A stretch of 64,000 bases of DNA from an uncultured Prevotellaceae bacterium (GCA_902774795.1 CACYKA010000011.1:1-64000), one strand, 5' to 3'. Numbered from the stretch's first letter, positions 8,960 to 18,455 are shown. Made by a program: numbers and translations. Notes: generated from the sequence alone by a model not told the origin.

Positions 8960-10675
8960 ATGATTAAGACAAACAACATTAAGGGTGACATCTTTGGCGG
9001 TATAACAGCAGGCATTGTAGCTCTGCCGCTCGCCCTTGCCTTCGGTATTCAGGCTTTCGGTGGTATTAATGACCCAGCAGCAGCATCAATGGGTGCACTC
9101 GCAGGTCTTGTAGGTGCCACATTGTTAGGATTCTTTGCTGCTCTCTTCGGCGGCACCCATTCACAAATCTCAGGTCCGACAGGTCCGATGACAGTCATCA
9201 CGGCAGCACTGGTCAGTGCAGCATGGACTGCCAGCAGCGGAAACTTCACCGCCGTGCTATTAGCAATGGCCATGGCGGGAATATTCTGCGGACTGTTCCA
9301 AATCCTTTTCGGAATAATACGCATAGGAAAATATGTAAGATATATCCCCTACCCTGTCCTGTCGGGCTTCATGAGCGGTATCGGCGTTATCATTATCCTA
9401 CAGCAGATTTATCCTATGATAGGCAAGAAATCTCCTGTTGCCACTCTCGACATGATAATTAACTTCCCTGGTGCCTGTGCTGACGGCATAAGTATCATGG
9501 CATTAATCATGGCTCTTGGCACCATAGCAATAATACTGCTGCTGCCGCGCCTCACGAAGAAAATTCCCGCAACTCTCGTGGCTCTTATAGTGATGACGGT
9601 AATAAGCATACTATGCTCTTTCGATGCGGCTCTGACCATCGGCAATATCCCGGCAGGACTGCCTATGCCATTCTTTGCTAAGGAAGGCATGGATTTGTCG
9701 GGCATCAACTGGCTGTCAACAATAGAGGCTGCCATAGTGCCTGGTCTCACACTGGCAGGTTTAGGCTCAATAGACACTCTGCTAACCTCGGTAGTAGCAG
9801 ACAACATCACCAAGACAAAGCACAATCCCAATCAGGAACTCATAGGTCAAGGTATCGGTAATGCACTTGCCGGTGTTTTCTGTGGCATAGCCGGAGCTGG
9901 TGCCACAATGAGAACCGTAGTAAACGTAAAAAGTGGTGGAAGGACGCAGATAAGCGGTATGGTACATGCTTTGTTCCTGTTGGCTATTCTCCTGGGACTC
10001 GGTTCTTTGGTAAAATATGTTCCACTGTCTGTGTTGGCAGGTATTCTGATTACCGTTGGATGGGGCATCATTGACTTCCGTGGCTTTAAGGATTTGACAC
10101 ATGTTCCAAAGGCCGACGCCTTTGTGCTTGTCACAGTATTTCTTATGACAGTATTTGTAGATTTGCTCACAGCAGTCGGCATAGGTATGGTTATAGCATG
10201 TTTCCTCTTCATGATGCGTGCAGGAGACCTTATAGAGAATCAATATGGCGGGCGCACACTGGAGGCTGAATTTGACAAGAACAAACCTTGGGATGACGAA
10301 AAAGACATTCCAGAAGAAATAATTAAGCATGTTTACATTCAACGTCTCAACGGACCTGTATTCTTTGGTTCCATAACAGGTTTCAATCAGGTGATGCACG
10401 ATGTTCCAGATAGTGCAAAAACAGTCATCATACGTATGAAACGTGTTACATTTATGGACCAATCCGGTGCATATGCAATGGAAACTGCTATCAAGGATCT
10501 TCAGGCAAAAGGCATAGAGGTACTGATGACTATCATACAGCCACAAGCCGATGCCATACTGCATAAGACTCATATCATACCGACCCTTATTCCTGAAAAT
10601 CATACTTTCAAGACCTTCCATGAGTGTATTTTATATATAAAAGAACGTGGATGCACAGGAACGGATATTGCTTGA
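8960..10675 (+). CDS. SulP-family anion transporter with STAS domain
   Basis: A 571-residue inner-membrane transporter. About ten to twelve hydrophobic segments fill residues 10-425. SulP signatures visible are GGITAGIVALPLALAFG (residues 14-30), SQISGPTGPMTVITAAL (near 74) and GLGSIDTLLTSVVAD (near 267). A cytoplasmic STAS domain follows from about residue 450 (VYIQRLNGPVFFGS ... RMKRVTFMDQSGAYAMETAI). Substrates in the family include sulfate and bicarbonate; this sequence does not decide. The gene starts after a strong hairpin, and its end overlaps prmC by 29 bases. Confidence 0.93.
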   Translation: MIKTNNIKGDIFGGITAGIVALPLALAFGIQAFGGINDPAAASMGALAGLVGATLLGFFAALFGGTHSQISGPTGPMTVITAALVSAAWTASSGNFTAVLLAMAMAGIFCGLFQILFGIIRIGKYVRYIPYPVLSGFMSGIGVIIILQQIYPMIGKKSPVATLDMIINFPGACADGISIMALIMALGTIAIILLLPRLTKKIPATLVALIVMTVISILCSFDAALTIGNIPAGLPMPFFAKEGMDLSGINWLSTIEAAIVPGLTLAGLGSIDTLLTSVVADNITKTKHNPNQELIGQGIGNALAGVFCGIAGAGATMRTVVNVKSGGRTQISGMVHALFLLAILLGLGSLVKYVPLSVLAGILITVGWGIIDFRGFKDLTHVPKADAFVLVTVFLMTVFVDLLTAVGIGMVIACFLFMMRAGDLIENQYGGRTLEAEFDKNKPWDDEKDIPEEIIKHVYIQRLNGPVFFGSITGFNQVMHDVPDSAKTVIIRMKRVTFMDQSGAYAMETAIKDLQAKGIEVLMTIIQPQADAILHKTHIIPTLIPENHTFKTFHECILYIKERGCTGTDIA

Positions 10676-11429
10676 AGATGTCTTCGGAATTACTCTAACT
10701 GATGTTTGTGGAGGCGCATTGGAAAAAATGTCGTCCTCCGACAAACAGAAGTATGCCATTCTCAAAGCACGGCTTCAGAAGGGGGAACCTGTGCAATATG
10801 TTACAGGCATGGCACCCTTCTGTGGTCATATCTTTCATGTAGAACCCGGAGTATTGATACCACGTCCGGAAACGGAGGAACTTGTAAATATAGTTACCTC
10901 TTCTATGTCAGTAGGTTCTCGTCAACTGAATATTCTTGATATCGGAACTGGCAGCGGTTGTATTGCCATTTCGCTGGCATTACAGAAAAAAACTAATGTC
11001 ACAGCATGGGACATCAGCGAGAAAGCTCTATCAATAGCTCGAAAGAATGCTGAACTGTTAAAGGCAACTGTTTCCTTCGAATGTAAGGATGTTTTTCAAG
11101 CATCCTGCACTCTAGCCCCCTCTTGGGATATCATCATCAGTAACCCTCCATATATTTGTCGCAACGAAGCTGCTCTTATGGAGTCTAATGTGCTTGACCA
11201 TGAACCACACGAAGCACTCTTTGTGCCTGATGAAGAACCTTTGTTATTTTATGATACTATAGCGCGCTACGGCATCGACAGCTTGAAAGAAGGTGGTATG
11301 CTTGCTTTTGAGATTAATCCGCTATATGCAGAAGACCTTACACAAATGCTCAAAAACATTGGATATCGTGATATCGAAGTGCATCATGATTCTTTCGGCA
11401 AGGAACGTTTCATAATTTGTTACAGATGA
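10647..11429 (+). CDS. prmC: Release factor glutamine methyltransferase, short N-terminus
   Basis: PrmC methylates the glutamine of the GGQ motif in RF1 and RF2. The SAM-binding motif ILDIGTGSGCIAISLAL (near residue 95) and the diagnostic NPPY in IIISNPPYICRNE (near 170) are present. At 260 residues it is about 20 shorter than usual. The open frame begins only with GTG at 10647, inside the end of sulP, and the stop at 10638 blocks any extension. The N-terminal helical domain therefore starts directly at AQERILLEDVFGITLTDV. Either the first helix was lost or there is a frameshift at the sulP junction. The 3' end overlaps recX (ATGA). Confidence 0.92.
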   Translation: MDAQERILLEDVFGITLTDVCGGALEKMSSSDKQKYAILKARLQKGEPVQYVTGMAPFCGHIFHVEPGVLIPRPETEELVNIVTSSMSVGSRQLNILDIGTGSGCIAISLALQKKTNVTAWDISEKALSIARKNAELLKATVSFECKDVFQASCTLAPSWDIIISNPPYICRNEAALMESNVLDHEPHEALFVPDEEPLLFYDTIARYGIDSLKEGGMLAFEINPLYAEDLTQMLKNIGYRDIEVHHDSFGKERFIICYR

Positions 11430-11875
11430 CAGAACAGCAGATACTTACGAAACTCACGGCAGTTTGTTCCAGAGCGGAACACTGTAAGGAGGACATGCGT
11501 CGCAAGATGGAGCGATGGGAGGTTGAGGATGACATGCAGGAAAAAGTCATAGCATACCTCGTAAAGGAGCAATACATTGACGAAGAGCGATATGCACGTT
11601 CCTTTATCAGGGCAAAGAAAGAGTATAACCACTGGGGAGAGAAAAAGATAGAGCAGGCACTATATATGAAGCGCATACCTAAAGACATATACGAACCCAT
11701 ATTAAAAGAAATCTGTAATAATGACTTCTATGATATATTGAAGTCATTATTACAGAATAAAAAACGCTCTGTCAAAGCCTCAAGCGACTATGAACTGAGG
11801 GGTAAATTGATGAGGTTTGCCATGCAGCGAGGTTTCACCTATGACCAGATATGTGAAGTCATAGACGAAATCTGA
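11426..11875 (+). CDS. recX: Regulatory protein RecX
   Basis: A 149-residue modulator of RecA filaments. The alpha-helical three-helix repeats typical of RecX are visible: DMRRKMERWEVEDDMQEKVI, YLVKEQYIDEERYARSFIR and KIEQALYMKRIPKDIYEPIL, the last two matching the most conserved RecX segments. The ATG at 11426 overlaps the prmC stop as ATGA; a TTG nine bases upstream is possible but less likely. No recA is in the window. Confidence 0.9.
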   Translation: MTEQQILTKLTAVCSRAEHCKEDMRRKMERWEVEDDMQEKVIAYLVKEQYIDEERYARSFIRAKKEYNHWGEKKIEQALYMKRIPKDIYEPILKEICNNDFYDILKSLLQNKKRSVKASSDYELRGKLMRFAMQRGFTYDQICEVIDEI

Positions 11876-11889
11876 CCTCTTATATTTTC

Positions 11890-12777
11890 TTAATAATCGT
11901 CGTCAGAGAGATCTGCGGCATCGAGTGACAGGTCGTCAGGATCTTCCTCTATGGTGGTACGATAGCTCTCTGCTGTCAGTTCGTCCTCATCGATTTCATC
12001 AAGGTCGTCCTCATCAGCCACAGAATACTTGTAGTCCATATCATCGTCCATGCCATTGTCAGAATCCAAATCGTCATCATCGTCCATGTCATCATGACTG
12101 CGGCGACGGCGCCTCTTGCGTCCGTCTTCATTCTCGTCATCATCCTCACCCAGCTCATCATTGATACGCAGACGAGGCTTGACTGCAACCGGCTTTACCT
12201 TGGCAAAGATGGCTTCAACCCATCCGCCTTTCTCTATTTCAAGCACCTCGTAGCCGTCGGCAATCTTCAGTTCGTAAAGACCACCCGGACGCTTCAGTCT
12301 GTTAGCAGGAACGACATTGGTAGCAATATAGAAACCAGAAAGGATAATATCCTTCACAGCCTGATTGAGACTATCCCAACCACCGCCGAAGTTTCTGTCG
12401 ATAATCTCAAGCAACTTTGCAGCGGAAATATGACGAATATTCTCATATGTGAGGTCCGTCACTCTGTTGATGGGTTTCTTCTTGATAGCCCATTTCTGTT
12501 CCTTATGTTTTATAGGGATGATGCCCACGCGCATACCGCGAGCCTCGAATTTCTTCTCAATTTCACGCGCCAGCCTTCCCTTGCCGTCACCCACATGGGG
12601 TATTTCTTCAACATCGAAGGCGGTCTTAATAATGTCCATGTAATGTTCTGCATGTTCCTGAGCTGCATCTTCCTTATCAGGCTTCTGCCACATAAAGAAA
12701 ATGTCACTCTCCTGCATATCCCAAATAGTACCTTTAGTAAGGTATCTTAAACTCTTTGTGTTTTTTTCTTTTTGCAT
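11890..12777 (-). CDS. Cytoplasmic protein with long acidic tail, unknown family
   Basis: I do not recognise a named family. Residues 1-205 form a folded-looking basic/mixed part (KGTIWDMQESDIFFMWQKP, WAIKKKPINRVTDLTYENI, GGLYELKIADGYEVLEI). A switch region then has a run of arginines (KRRRRRS, near residue 223). The remaining 65 residues are largely Asp/Glu (HDDMDDDDDLDSDNGMDDD ...). There is no signal peptide. An arginine patch followed by an acidic tail is seen in nucleic-acid or histone-like-protein interactors, but that is only an analogy. It is convergent with recX, with a 14-base gap. Confidence 0.75.
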   Translation of the reverse strand: MQKEKNTKSLRYLTKGTIWDMQESDIFFMWQKPDKEDAAQEHAEHYMDIIKTAFDVEEIPHVGDGKGRLAREIEKKFEARGMRVGIIPIKHKEQKWAIKKKPINRVTDLTYENIRHISAAKLLEIIDRNFGGGWDSLNQAVKDIILSGFYIATNVVPANRLKRPGGLYELKIADGYEVLEIEKGGWVEAIFAKVKPVAVKPRLRINDELGEDDDENEDGRKRRRRRSHDDMDDDDDLDSDNGMDDDMDYKYSVADEDDLDEIDEDELTAESYRTTIEEDPDDLSLDAADLSDDDY

Positions 12778-12785
12778 AGTGGGGG

Positions 12786-12793
12786 CAAAGGTA
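12786..12793 (-). promoter_or_regulatory. -7 box for the acidic-tail gene
   Basis: The minus strand reads TACCTTTG nine bases upstream of the start codon; no clear -33 TTTG. The leader would be very short. Confidence 0.45.
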
Positions 12794-12875
12794 AAAAAAA
12801 ATCCAATATACAGTTCATATAGGCTCCCCTCGCATGTACTTTTTATGCTTTTTTAAGAAAAATCTCACATACGCG

Positions 12876-12907
12876 CTTGTGTATGTACCAAAATTATTGT
12901 AACTTTG
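12876..12907 (+). promoter_or_regulatory. Promoter for the mscS operon
   Basis: CTTG (12876-12879) and TAACTTTG (12900-12907) with a 20-base spacer, 30 bases upstream of the chosen start. The -33 box has one mismatch. Confidence 0.65.
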
Positions 12908-12937
12908 CGCGCATCTTTCTAAATTTTGCAAAAAAAC

Positions 12938-15292
12938 ATGAAGCAAATATATATTTCACTTGTCACGGTACTGCTGGCTATGGTCTATGTACTGCCGACG
13001 CATGCCGTGTTGAAAGAGGACAGTCTGTCAAGTTCTCTGGCAATACTACGTCAGGAACTGACAAAATATCATGACGAATACAGCGGGCAGCACGAAGCCA
13101 TGAAGCAGACGGGCCAGAGAGTGTTCCAGACCCTTATGCAGACGATGCAGAACAGTAACCAGAATGCACTGATGCTGTACTCGCAGAAGGACGGCTATGT
13201 TTTCGACCTTACATACGCTTGCCATGAAGCTATAAACCAGTATCAGCAATTTGAGAAGCACCTGGTACCTTTTCGCTTATATGTAGAGAAGAGTGATGCG
13301 GAAGTAGAAAGATTTGACAGCCTTATTGCCACGTTACGTTCCATGCCTGTCATGATGCTTGATGAGAAAGCTAAGATTAACCGTAATGTATGTCTTGCTC
13401 TTGCTATAAATACGCGGCGCATGGTAGTGGAAAGCCGGGACCAGTTGAATGAGTATATTATCTACTACAAGACGACATGGCAACACCTGAAGAACCTTAA
13501 CGACTATGCCAACGCTAAATATGCAGAAATACAAAACAACATATTTAAGAACGGCGGCGACAACTACTTTACCATACTGTCACGCTTCGGTTACTTCCTA
13601 ACCCAGATGCGGAATAGCATCGAAGAGAAATACACCCGTTACGACAATATACGCTCACAGTGGGACAGCAGATGGATATTAGGACTGTTCATAGTCATAC
13701 TGTTCTATGGTATGATAGCTGTCATCCTAAACCAGATCATTGTACGCTGGATAGGTACAAAGCTCATAAAGAAAGATGCCCGCGAGTCGGTGCAGAACTG
13801 GTTTATGGCAAAGCGTGCATGCATCATCATGGCATCTACGGCAATTACATTTGCCATCATACTGGGTATAGTACAGGCTTTGTCGAAACAAAACTTCATC
13901 ATAATGGCTTCAGGGCTTATGGTGCAGTTTGCATGGCTCATGAGTGTCATCATCATCTCGATAATTATCCGCGTTCAGGCTGGAAAAACCATGAACACCG
14001 TGTATCTGTACCTACCACTGCTGGTAAACGGATTCCTCGTTATCAGTTTCCGTGTGGTACTGATACCTAACGCTCTGGTGAACCTCATATTCCCGCCTAT
14101 ACTGCTCATATGCTGCCTGTGGCAATGGTTCGTTCTGCATAAGCAAATTGACGTAGAGAAAACAGACCGTTACTATGCCAATTTCTCACAGTTGGTTTTC
14201 ATTGTATCTCTGGTAAGCTCCATGATAGGTTTCACTCTGCTTTCCGTGCAGATACTGATATGGTGGATAATGCAGCTTACATGCATACTTACCATCACTT
14301 GTATCCGCGACTGGTATAAAGAGTATGCCTTACGCATCAAACTTCACGACAAGCCAATCACAGAGACTTGGATACACAGTGCCATATACTCCATACTGTT
14401 ACCGACAGCAGCTATTGCCAGTGTTGTAATAAGCCTCTACTGGGCAACTGATGTGTTCAACCTCAGTGATATGACACGCGATTTCTTTACACGTGATTTC
14501 ATAAACATCGAGAATTTCCGTGCCAGCATCTTCGACATTGCCATCGTGGTGACGCTGTGGTTTATCTTCAATTACATAAATCGCACAACAAAGGCCTTCA
14601 TACTGATGAGCCTGAAACAGCACGACCCCCAGAATGCAGCACAGCGTTTCATGATGATACGCAACATACTGCAAATATTTATTTGGGGTGTATGGTTCCT
14701 CATATCATTGGCAATATTCCATGTATCAAGCACATGGCTGGTTGTTATCTCAGGCGGCCTGTCAACAGGTATCGGTTTTGCATCCAAGGATATACTTGAG
14801 AACATTTACTACGGAATATCACTCATGACGGGACGAATAAAGATTGGTGACCTCATAGTATGCGACGGCATCAGAGGACGTGTATCATCAATTTCATATA
14901 TCTCCACTACAATAGACACTACTGACGGTTCGGTAATAGCTTTCCAAAACTCACAGCTATTCACCAAGAACTACAAGAATATGACACGTAACCACGGATA
15001 TGAGTGTCATATCCTTGACGTAGGTGTTGCCTATGGCACTAACATTAAGAAAGCCAAAGAGGTTATTATCAATGCCATAAGCGGACTCGACTGTCTTGAT
15101 CCTTCAAAAGACCCAAAGGTAGTCCTTAAGGAATTGGGAGACTCAGCCCTCATACTGAAGGTTATAATATGGGTCAACGTATTTACCCAATTTGCCGATG
15201 ATGGTGAAGTGCTGGAGGCAATATACAACGCCCTCAACGAGAATGATATAGAGATACCGTTCCCACAGCTCGACATACACCAAAAAGCTTGA
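12938..15292 (+). CDS. Large MscS-family mechanosensitive channel
   Basis: A 784-residue inner-membrane protein expected to gate under membrane tension or osmotic shock. It has a signal peptide (IYISLVTVLLAMVYVLPTHA), a periplasmic helical region of about 220 residues, then about nine to eleven membrane segments. The pore helix and MscS core are ISGGLSTGIGFASKDILENI followed by the beta domain LIVCDGIRGRVSSISYISTT (near residue 640). Size and layout resemble MscK/YbdG-like large channels rather than 290-residue MscS. I chose ATG 12938 because it directly precedes the signal peptide; ATG 12926 would add four residues. It starts a long plus-strand run. Confidence 0.9.
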   Translation: MKQIYISLVTVLLAMVYVLPTHAVLKEDSLSSSLAILRQELTKYHDEYSGQHEAMKQTGQRVFQTLMQTMQNSNQNALMLYSQKDGYVFDLTYACHEAINQYQQFEKHLVPFRLYVEKSDAEVERFDSLIATLRSMPVMMLDEKAKINRNVCLALAINTRRMVVESRDQLNEYIIYYKTTWQHLKNLNDYANAKYAEIQNNIFKNGGDNYFTILSRFGYFLTQMRNSIEEKYTRYDNIRSQWDSRWILGLFIVILFYGMIAVILNQIIVRWIGTKLIKKDARESVQNWFMAKRACIIMASTAITFAIILGIVQALSKQNFIIMASGLMVQFAWLMSVIIISIIIRVQAGKTMNTVYLYLPLLVNGFLVISFRVVLIPNALVNLIFPPILLICCLWQWFVLHKQIDVEKTDRYYANFSQLVFIVSLVSSMIGFTLLSVQILIWWIMQLTCILTITCIRDWYKEYALRIKLHDKPITETWIHSAIYSILLPTAAIASVVISLYWATDVFNLSDMTRDFFTRDFINIENFRASIFDIAIVVTLWFIFNYINRTTKAFILMSLKQHDPQNAAQRFMMIRNILQIFIWGVWFLISLAIFHVSSTWLVVISGGLSTGIGFASKDILENIYYGISLMTGRIKIGDLIVCDGIRGRVSSISYISTTIDTTDGSVIAFQNSQLFTKNYKNMTRNHGYECHILDVGVAYGTNIKKAKEVIINAISGLDCLDPSKDPKVVLKELGDSALILKVIIWVNVFTQFADDGEVLEAIYNALNENDIEIPFPQLDIHQKA

Positions 15293-15310
15293 TTAACAGG
15301 ACAGTTCTTA

Positions 15311-16528
15311 ATGCTTAAAATATTCTCTTTTATACTATCCCTTACACTTGCCATTTCCGGCTGCTTTGCACAGAGCAGCGACTCCCTCATTGTGCAGTCG
15401 TTAAGGGAAAAGGGAATAACCTTTTCGCACGACAACAACGTCAAGCTGCTCACGAACGGCCAGGAGAAATTTGATGCAGAATTCCAAGCCATCCGCAACG
15501 CACGCTACAGCGTCCATCTCGAATATTTCAACTTCCGCAACGACAGCATCGGTAATGAGCTGTTCCGCCTGCTAGAGCAGAAGGCTGAGAGCGGGGTCAA
15601 AGTGCGTGCGCTATACGATGCCTTTGGCAACAAGAGCAACAACCGTCCATTGAAAGAAAGCCATCTGACAGAGATGCGCAGTCATGGTGTGGAGATTGAA
15701 ATCTTTGACCCTATCGGATTTCCATGGATAACCAATGTCTTCAGTCGCGACCACAGAAAGATTGTTGTAATAGATGACAGCATAGCATTCATAGGAGGCA
15801 TGAACGTGGCAGACTATTATATTCACGGTACTCCAAAAATTGGTCCCTGGCGCGATTTGCATTGTTCCATTACTGGTACAGAAGTGGCTACGCTACAGAA
15901 GATATTCCAGCGTGCATGGAAGAAAGAAACTGGACGCGAAGCTGTCAATGACTCTTCTGCCCCATCACCAAAGGGTAACATGATGGTGGGCATTATAAAC
16001 CGCGAGCCGCATAAGACAAACAAGATAATGCGTCAGTTCTACATATCATGTTTCGACAATGCCAAAGACACCATACGTCTTGTCAACCCATACCTCTCAC
16101 TGACACACAGTGTGAAGAAAGCGATAAAGAGAGCTCTGAAACGCGGATTGCATATCGAGATTATGATGTCACAGAAGAGCGACATACCCATGGAGCCGGA
16201 TGCTTCATTCTACCATCTTCATTGGATGATGAAGAAAGGGGCACAGGTGTATATCTTCCAGGATGGCTTCCACCATACAAAGACTATCACTGTCGATGGA
16301 AAGCTCACCACCGTCGGCTCCTGTAATCTGGATGCACGATCACTTGCATGGGACTATGAATGCAATGCCGTTATTGTAAATAAAGATATTACCCGCCAAA
16401 TCGACCAACGCTTCATCAACGACAAGGCCAAGTCATTTCTGCTCACAAAAGAGTCGTGGGACAACTGGCGTACACGTTGGCAAAAGACGTATGGTTGGAT
16501 GGCACAACTGTTAAGCACATGGCTATAG
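15311..16528 (+). CDS. Phospholipase D-like protein, cardiolipin synthase family
   Basis: A 405-residue protein with two HKD motifs: HRKIVVIDDSIAFIGGMN (near residue 153) and HTKTITVDGKLTTVGSCN (near 327). Each is followed by the usual G-G/S...N. Cardiolipin synthases of this family condense two phosphatidylglycerols. Instead of the usual two N-terminal membrane helices, this protein has a signal peptide (FSFILSLTLAISGC) with a possible lipobox at Cys17, so it is probably exported or lipid-anchored in the envelope. Its end overlaps the next gene by 10 bases. It lies 18 bases after mscS, a plausible membrane-stress pairing. Confidence 0.88.
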   Translation: MLKIFSFILSLTLAISGCFAQSSDSLIVQSLREKGITFSHDNNVKLLTNGQEKFDAEFQAIRNARYSVHLEYFNFRNDSIGNELFRLLEQKAESGVKVRALYDAFGNKSNNRPLKESHLTEMRSHGVEIEIFDPIGFPWITNVFSRDHRKIVVIDDSIAFIGGMNVADYYIHGTPKIGPWRDLHCSITGTEVATLQKIFQRAWKKETGREAVNDSSAPSPKGNMMVGIINREPHKTNKIMRQFYISCFDNAKDTIRLVNPYLSLTHSVKKAIKRALKRGLHIEIMMSQKSDIPMEPDASFYHLHWMMKKGAQVYIFQDGFHHTKTITVDGKLTTVGSCNLDARSLAWDYECNAVIVNKDITRQIDQRFINDKAKSFLLTKESWDNWRTRWQKTYGWMAQLLSTWL

Positions 16529-17529
16529 ATGATATCATAAAAGAAAACCTCCACGTGGTGGAAACCCTTGCATACCAGTATGTACGGAAATGTCCGGAGA
16601 TGACTGCTGACGATTTTATCGGAGAGGGCAATATGGCTCTCGTTATGGCAGCACGTAAATGGAATCCGGAAAAAGAACCCGTCTTTGCACATTATGCCAT
16701 ATACCACATACGCAAGGCAATGGAGCGCATTATGCCTCACGGAGAGATAAAGAAGAATCTTTCCGACAAACTGGCCGCAGGACGTCCTTTCACACATGAG
16801 GCAGTTGAGCAGGCTGAAATATCTGACGATATGCACAGACGCATTATGAACTTAAACCAACGTGAACAAGATGTCATTTGCCACTACTACGGTGTGGAGG
16901 GTAAGACCAAATTAAATATGAGAGAGATTGCAGAACTCATGGGATATACACGTGAGAGAATAAGACAAATCCGTAAAAAAGCAGAACGTAAAATGAGAAA
17001 AACTGTCACCCTTTTCCTTCTTTTATTCCTTTCTTCAGTATTATCAACAGTCAATGCACAAGCACCTGTTAACACTCAGACACCTGACGGCGGTGTCGGT
17101 ATCTATCCGACCATTAAAGAGAAGAAGCCAAAGGATAAGATAGAGAAAAAAATCCAAAAAAAGGAAAAGATGAAAGAAAAAGCGACAGCAAAGCCGGAGA
17201 AACTCCATAAGATTATTTCCAAGACGATATATCTCTATGGAGTCGGATTCTCTGCTGTTGATTCTGTCGTATATTTCACTGACGAGCAGCGTCTTGATTC
17301 CATGGTTATGGATAAGAAGACCTCTTTCCTTGCAAAACGGGCAACCCTCTCTGAACAGTTTGCTAACTACCTTACATCTATAGGTGAGAGCAAATATACA
17401 GCTGCCATTATCTATGACACAAACCTTAAGAAACTCGACAAGAAATATATGAAGCAAGCAAAATACTATCAAAAAAACGGCTATACAATCAAGCCTGCAG
17501 ACAAAAGCCAATTCTCATTCAGCCGATGA
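16519..17529 (+). CDS. Sigma-factor-like domain fused to a membrane segment and secreted domain
   Basis: A 336-residue continuous frame with two unlike halves. Residues 1-160 look like a small sigma-70 family factor: region 2 (YQYVRKCPEMTADDFIGEGN ... FAHYAIYHIRKAMERI) and region 4 (LNQREQDVICHYYGVEG, then REIAELMGYTRERIRQIRKK). The frame then runs without a stop into a signal-peptide-like segment (MRKTVTLFLLLFLSSVLSTV, beginning with ATG at 16993) and a lysine-rich linker plus a domain resembling small secreted Bacteroidales proteins (KTIYLYGVGFSAVDSVVYFT). Two readings are possible: a membrane-tethered sigma with a periplasmic sensor, or a cytosolic sigma plus an internally started 178-residue secreted protein. 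The start at ATG 16519 overlaps the phospholipase gene. Confidence 0.75.
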   Translation: MAIDDIIKENLHVVETLAYQYVRKCPEMTADDFIGEGNMALVMAARKWNPEKEPVFAHYAIYHIRKAMERIMPHGEIKKNLSDKLAAGRPFTHEAVEQAEISDDMHRRIMNLNQREQDVICHYYGVEGKTKLNMREIAELMGYTRERIRQIRKKAERKMRKTVTLFLLLFLSSVLSTVNAQAPVNTQTPDGGVGIYPTIKEKKPKDKIEKKIQKKEKMKEKATAKPEKLHKIISKTIYLYGVGFSAVDSVVYFTDEQRLDSMVMDKKTSFLAKRATLSEQFANYLTSIGESKYTAAIIYDTNLKKLDKKYMKQAKYYQKNGYTIKPADKSQFSFSR

Positions 17530-18455
17530 AATACGCACTCGCAGGACATATCATTTCCATTCAGGTTTCTGAGACAGCAAAGACAGTAAACTCTGTCTGC
17601 AGCGATGCGACTCAGTTTCTTGATACCATTCTGCCCTCATTCATTCCTTTCAAGACGGATGATGAAACAGCTATGGCGTCACAGCCTCTGATGAACCTCA
17701 CCATTGTCGATACTCTCAAGGAAATAAAAGATGCACGTCTGATACGTGACGTAGATACCGGCAATGGCATGACGCGTGTTGATAAACTCCCATCAGGAGG
17801 ATATCAATTCCTTGTACGTGACATTTTCGGTTATGCATGTGCCCTGCTTCAAACTTCATCTCATTTCGAGGACTGCAGAGTTGCTATTCGCGGTAATCTC
17901 CCTACCATGCGTTTTGCACTGAATAATGCCCTTATGCTTTCATATGCATTTTCTAGTGCCTATCATGATACATTGCTCATTCATGCTTCCGTAGTGAGAC
18001 ACAACGGAATATCCTATGCATTTACGGCAAAAAGCGGCACAGGGAAAAGCACCCAGGTGGCAAACTGGCTGCGGAACATTCCGGGGTGCGACCTCGTAAA
18101 TGACGACAACCCCATCATACGCATAGAAAAGAACTCTGACGGTTCGATACATCCTATACTATACGGTTCACCATGGAGCGGTAAGACTCCCTGCTACCGC
18201 AATGTAAGGACTCCGCTCGGAGCCATAGTAATGATAAAACGCGACAACCATAATGAGATGATTCCGCAATCAGCGCTTGAATCCTTCGTGACAGTGCTTT
18301 CTGCCTGCTCTGCAATGAAGTGGGATGAAGAGCTCTATACTCACGTATGTCGCACTTGTTCCAAATTTGTTGAAACCATTCAGGTGACAGAACTCCACTG
18401 TCTTCCTGATGCAGAATCAGCTTTGACAGCATGCAGTTACCTAACGAGATCATAA
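17526..18455 (+). CDS. HPr kinase-like ATP-binding protein
   Basis: A 309-residue protein whose C-terminal half resembles HPr kinase/phosphorylase: Walker A in AFTAKSGTGKSTQVANW (near residue 165), an acidic pair in CDLVNDDNPIIRIE (near 190), and YGSPWSGKTPCYRNV followed by PLGAIVMIKRD (near 215). Such stand-alone HprK-like kinases occur with PqqD-like proteins in peptide-modification loci (HPr-rel-A type systems) and in some lasso peptide clusters, where they phosphorylate the peptide. The target here is unknown. The gene overlaps its upstream neighbour (ATGA) and the next gene (25 bases), so the group is a tight operon. Confidence 0.85.
   Translation: MKYALAGHIISIQVSETAKTVNSVCSDATQFLDTILPSFIPFKTDDETAMASQPLMNLTIVDTLKEIKDARLIRDVDTGNGMTRVDKLPSGGYQFLVRDIFGYACALLQTSSHFEDCRVAIRGNLPTMRFALNNALMLSYAFSSAYHDTLLIHASVVRHNGISYAFTAKSGTGKSTQVANWLRNIPGCDLVNDDNPIIRIEKNSDGSIHPILYGSPWSGKTPCYRNVRTPLGAIVMIKRDNHNEMIPQSALESFVTVLSACSAMKWDEELYTHVCRTCSKFVETIQVTELHCLPDAESALTACSYLTRS

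Noticed and set aside
9782-10621. 279-codon minus-strand frame opposite sulP
   Set aside because: Entirely antisense to a well-matched SulP protein, rich in Cys/His/Tyr with no family match; a shadow.
12094-12750. 218-codon plus-strand frame opposite the acidic-tail gene
   Set aside because: Shadow created by GAT/GAC-rich codons on the other strand; no conserved motif.
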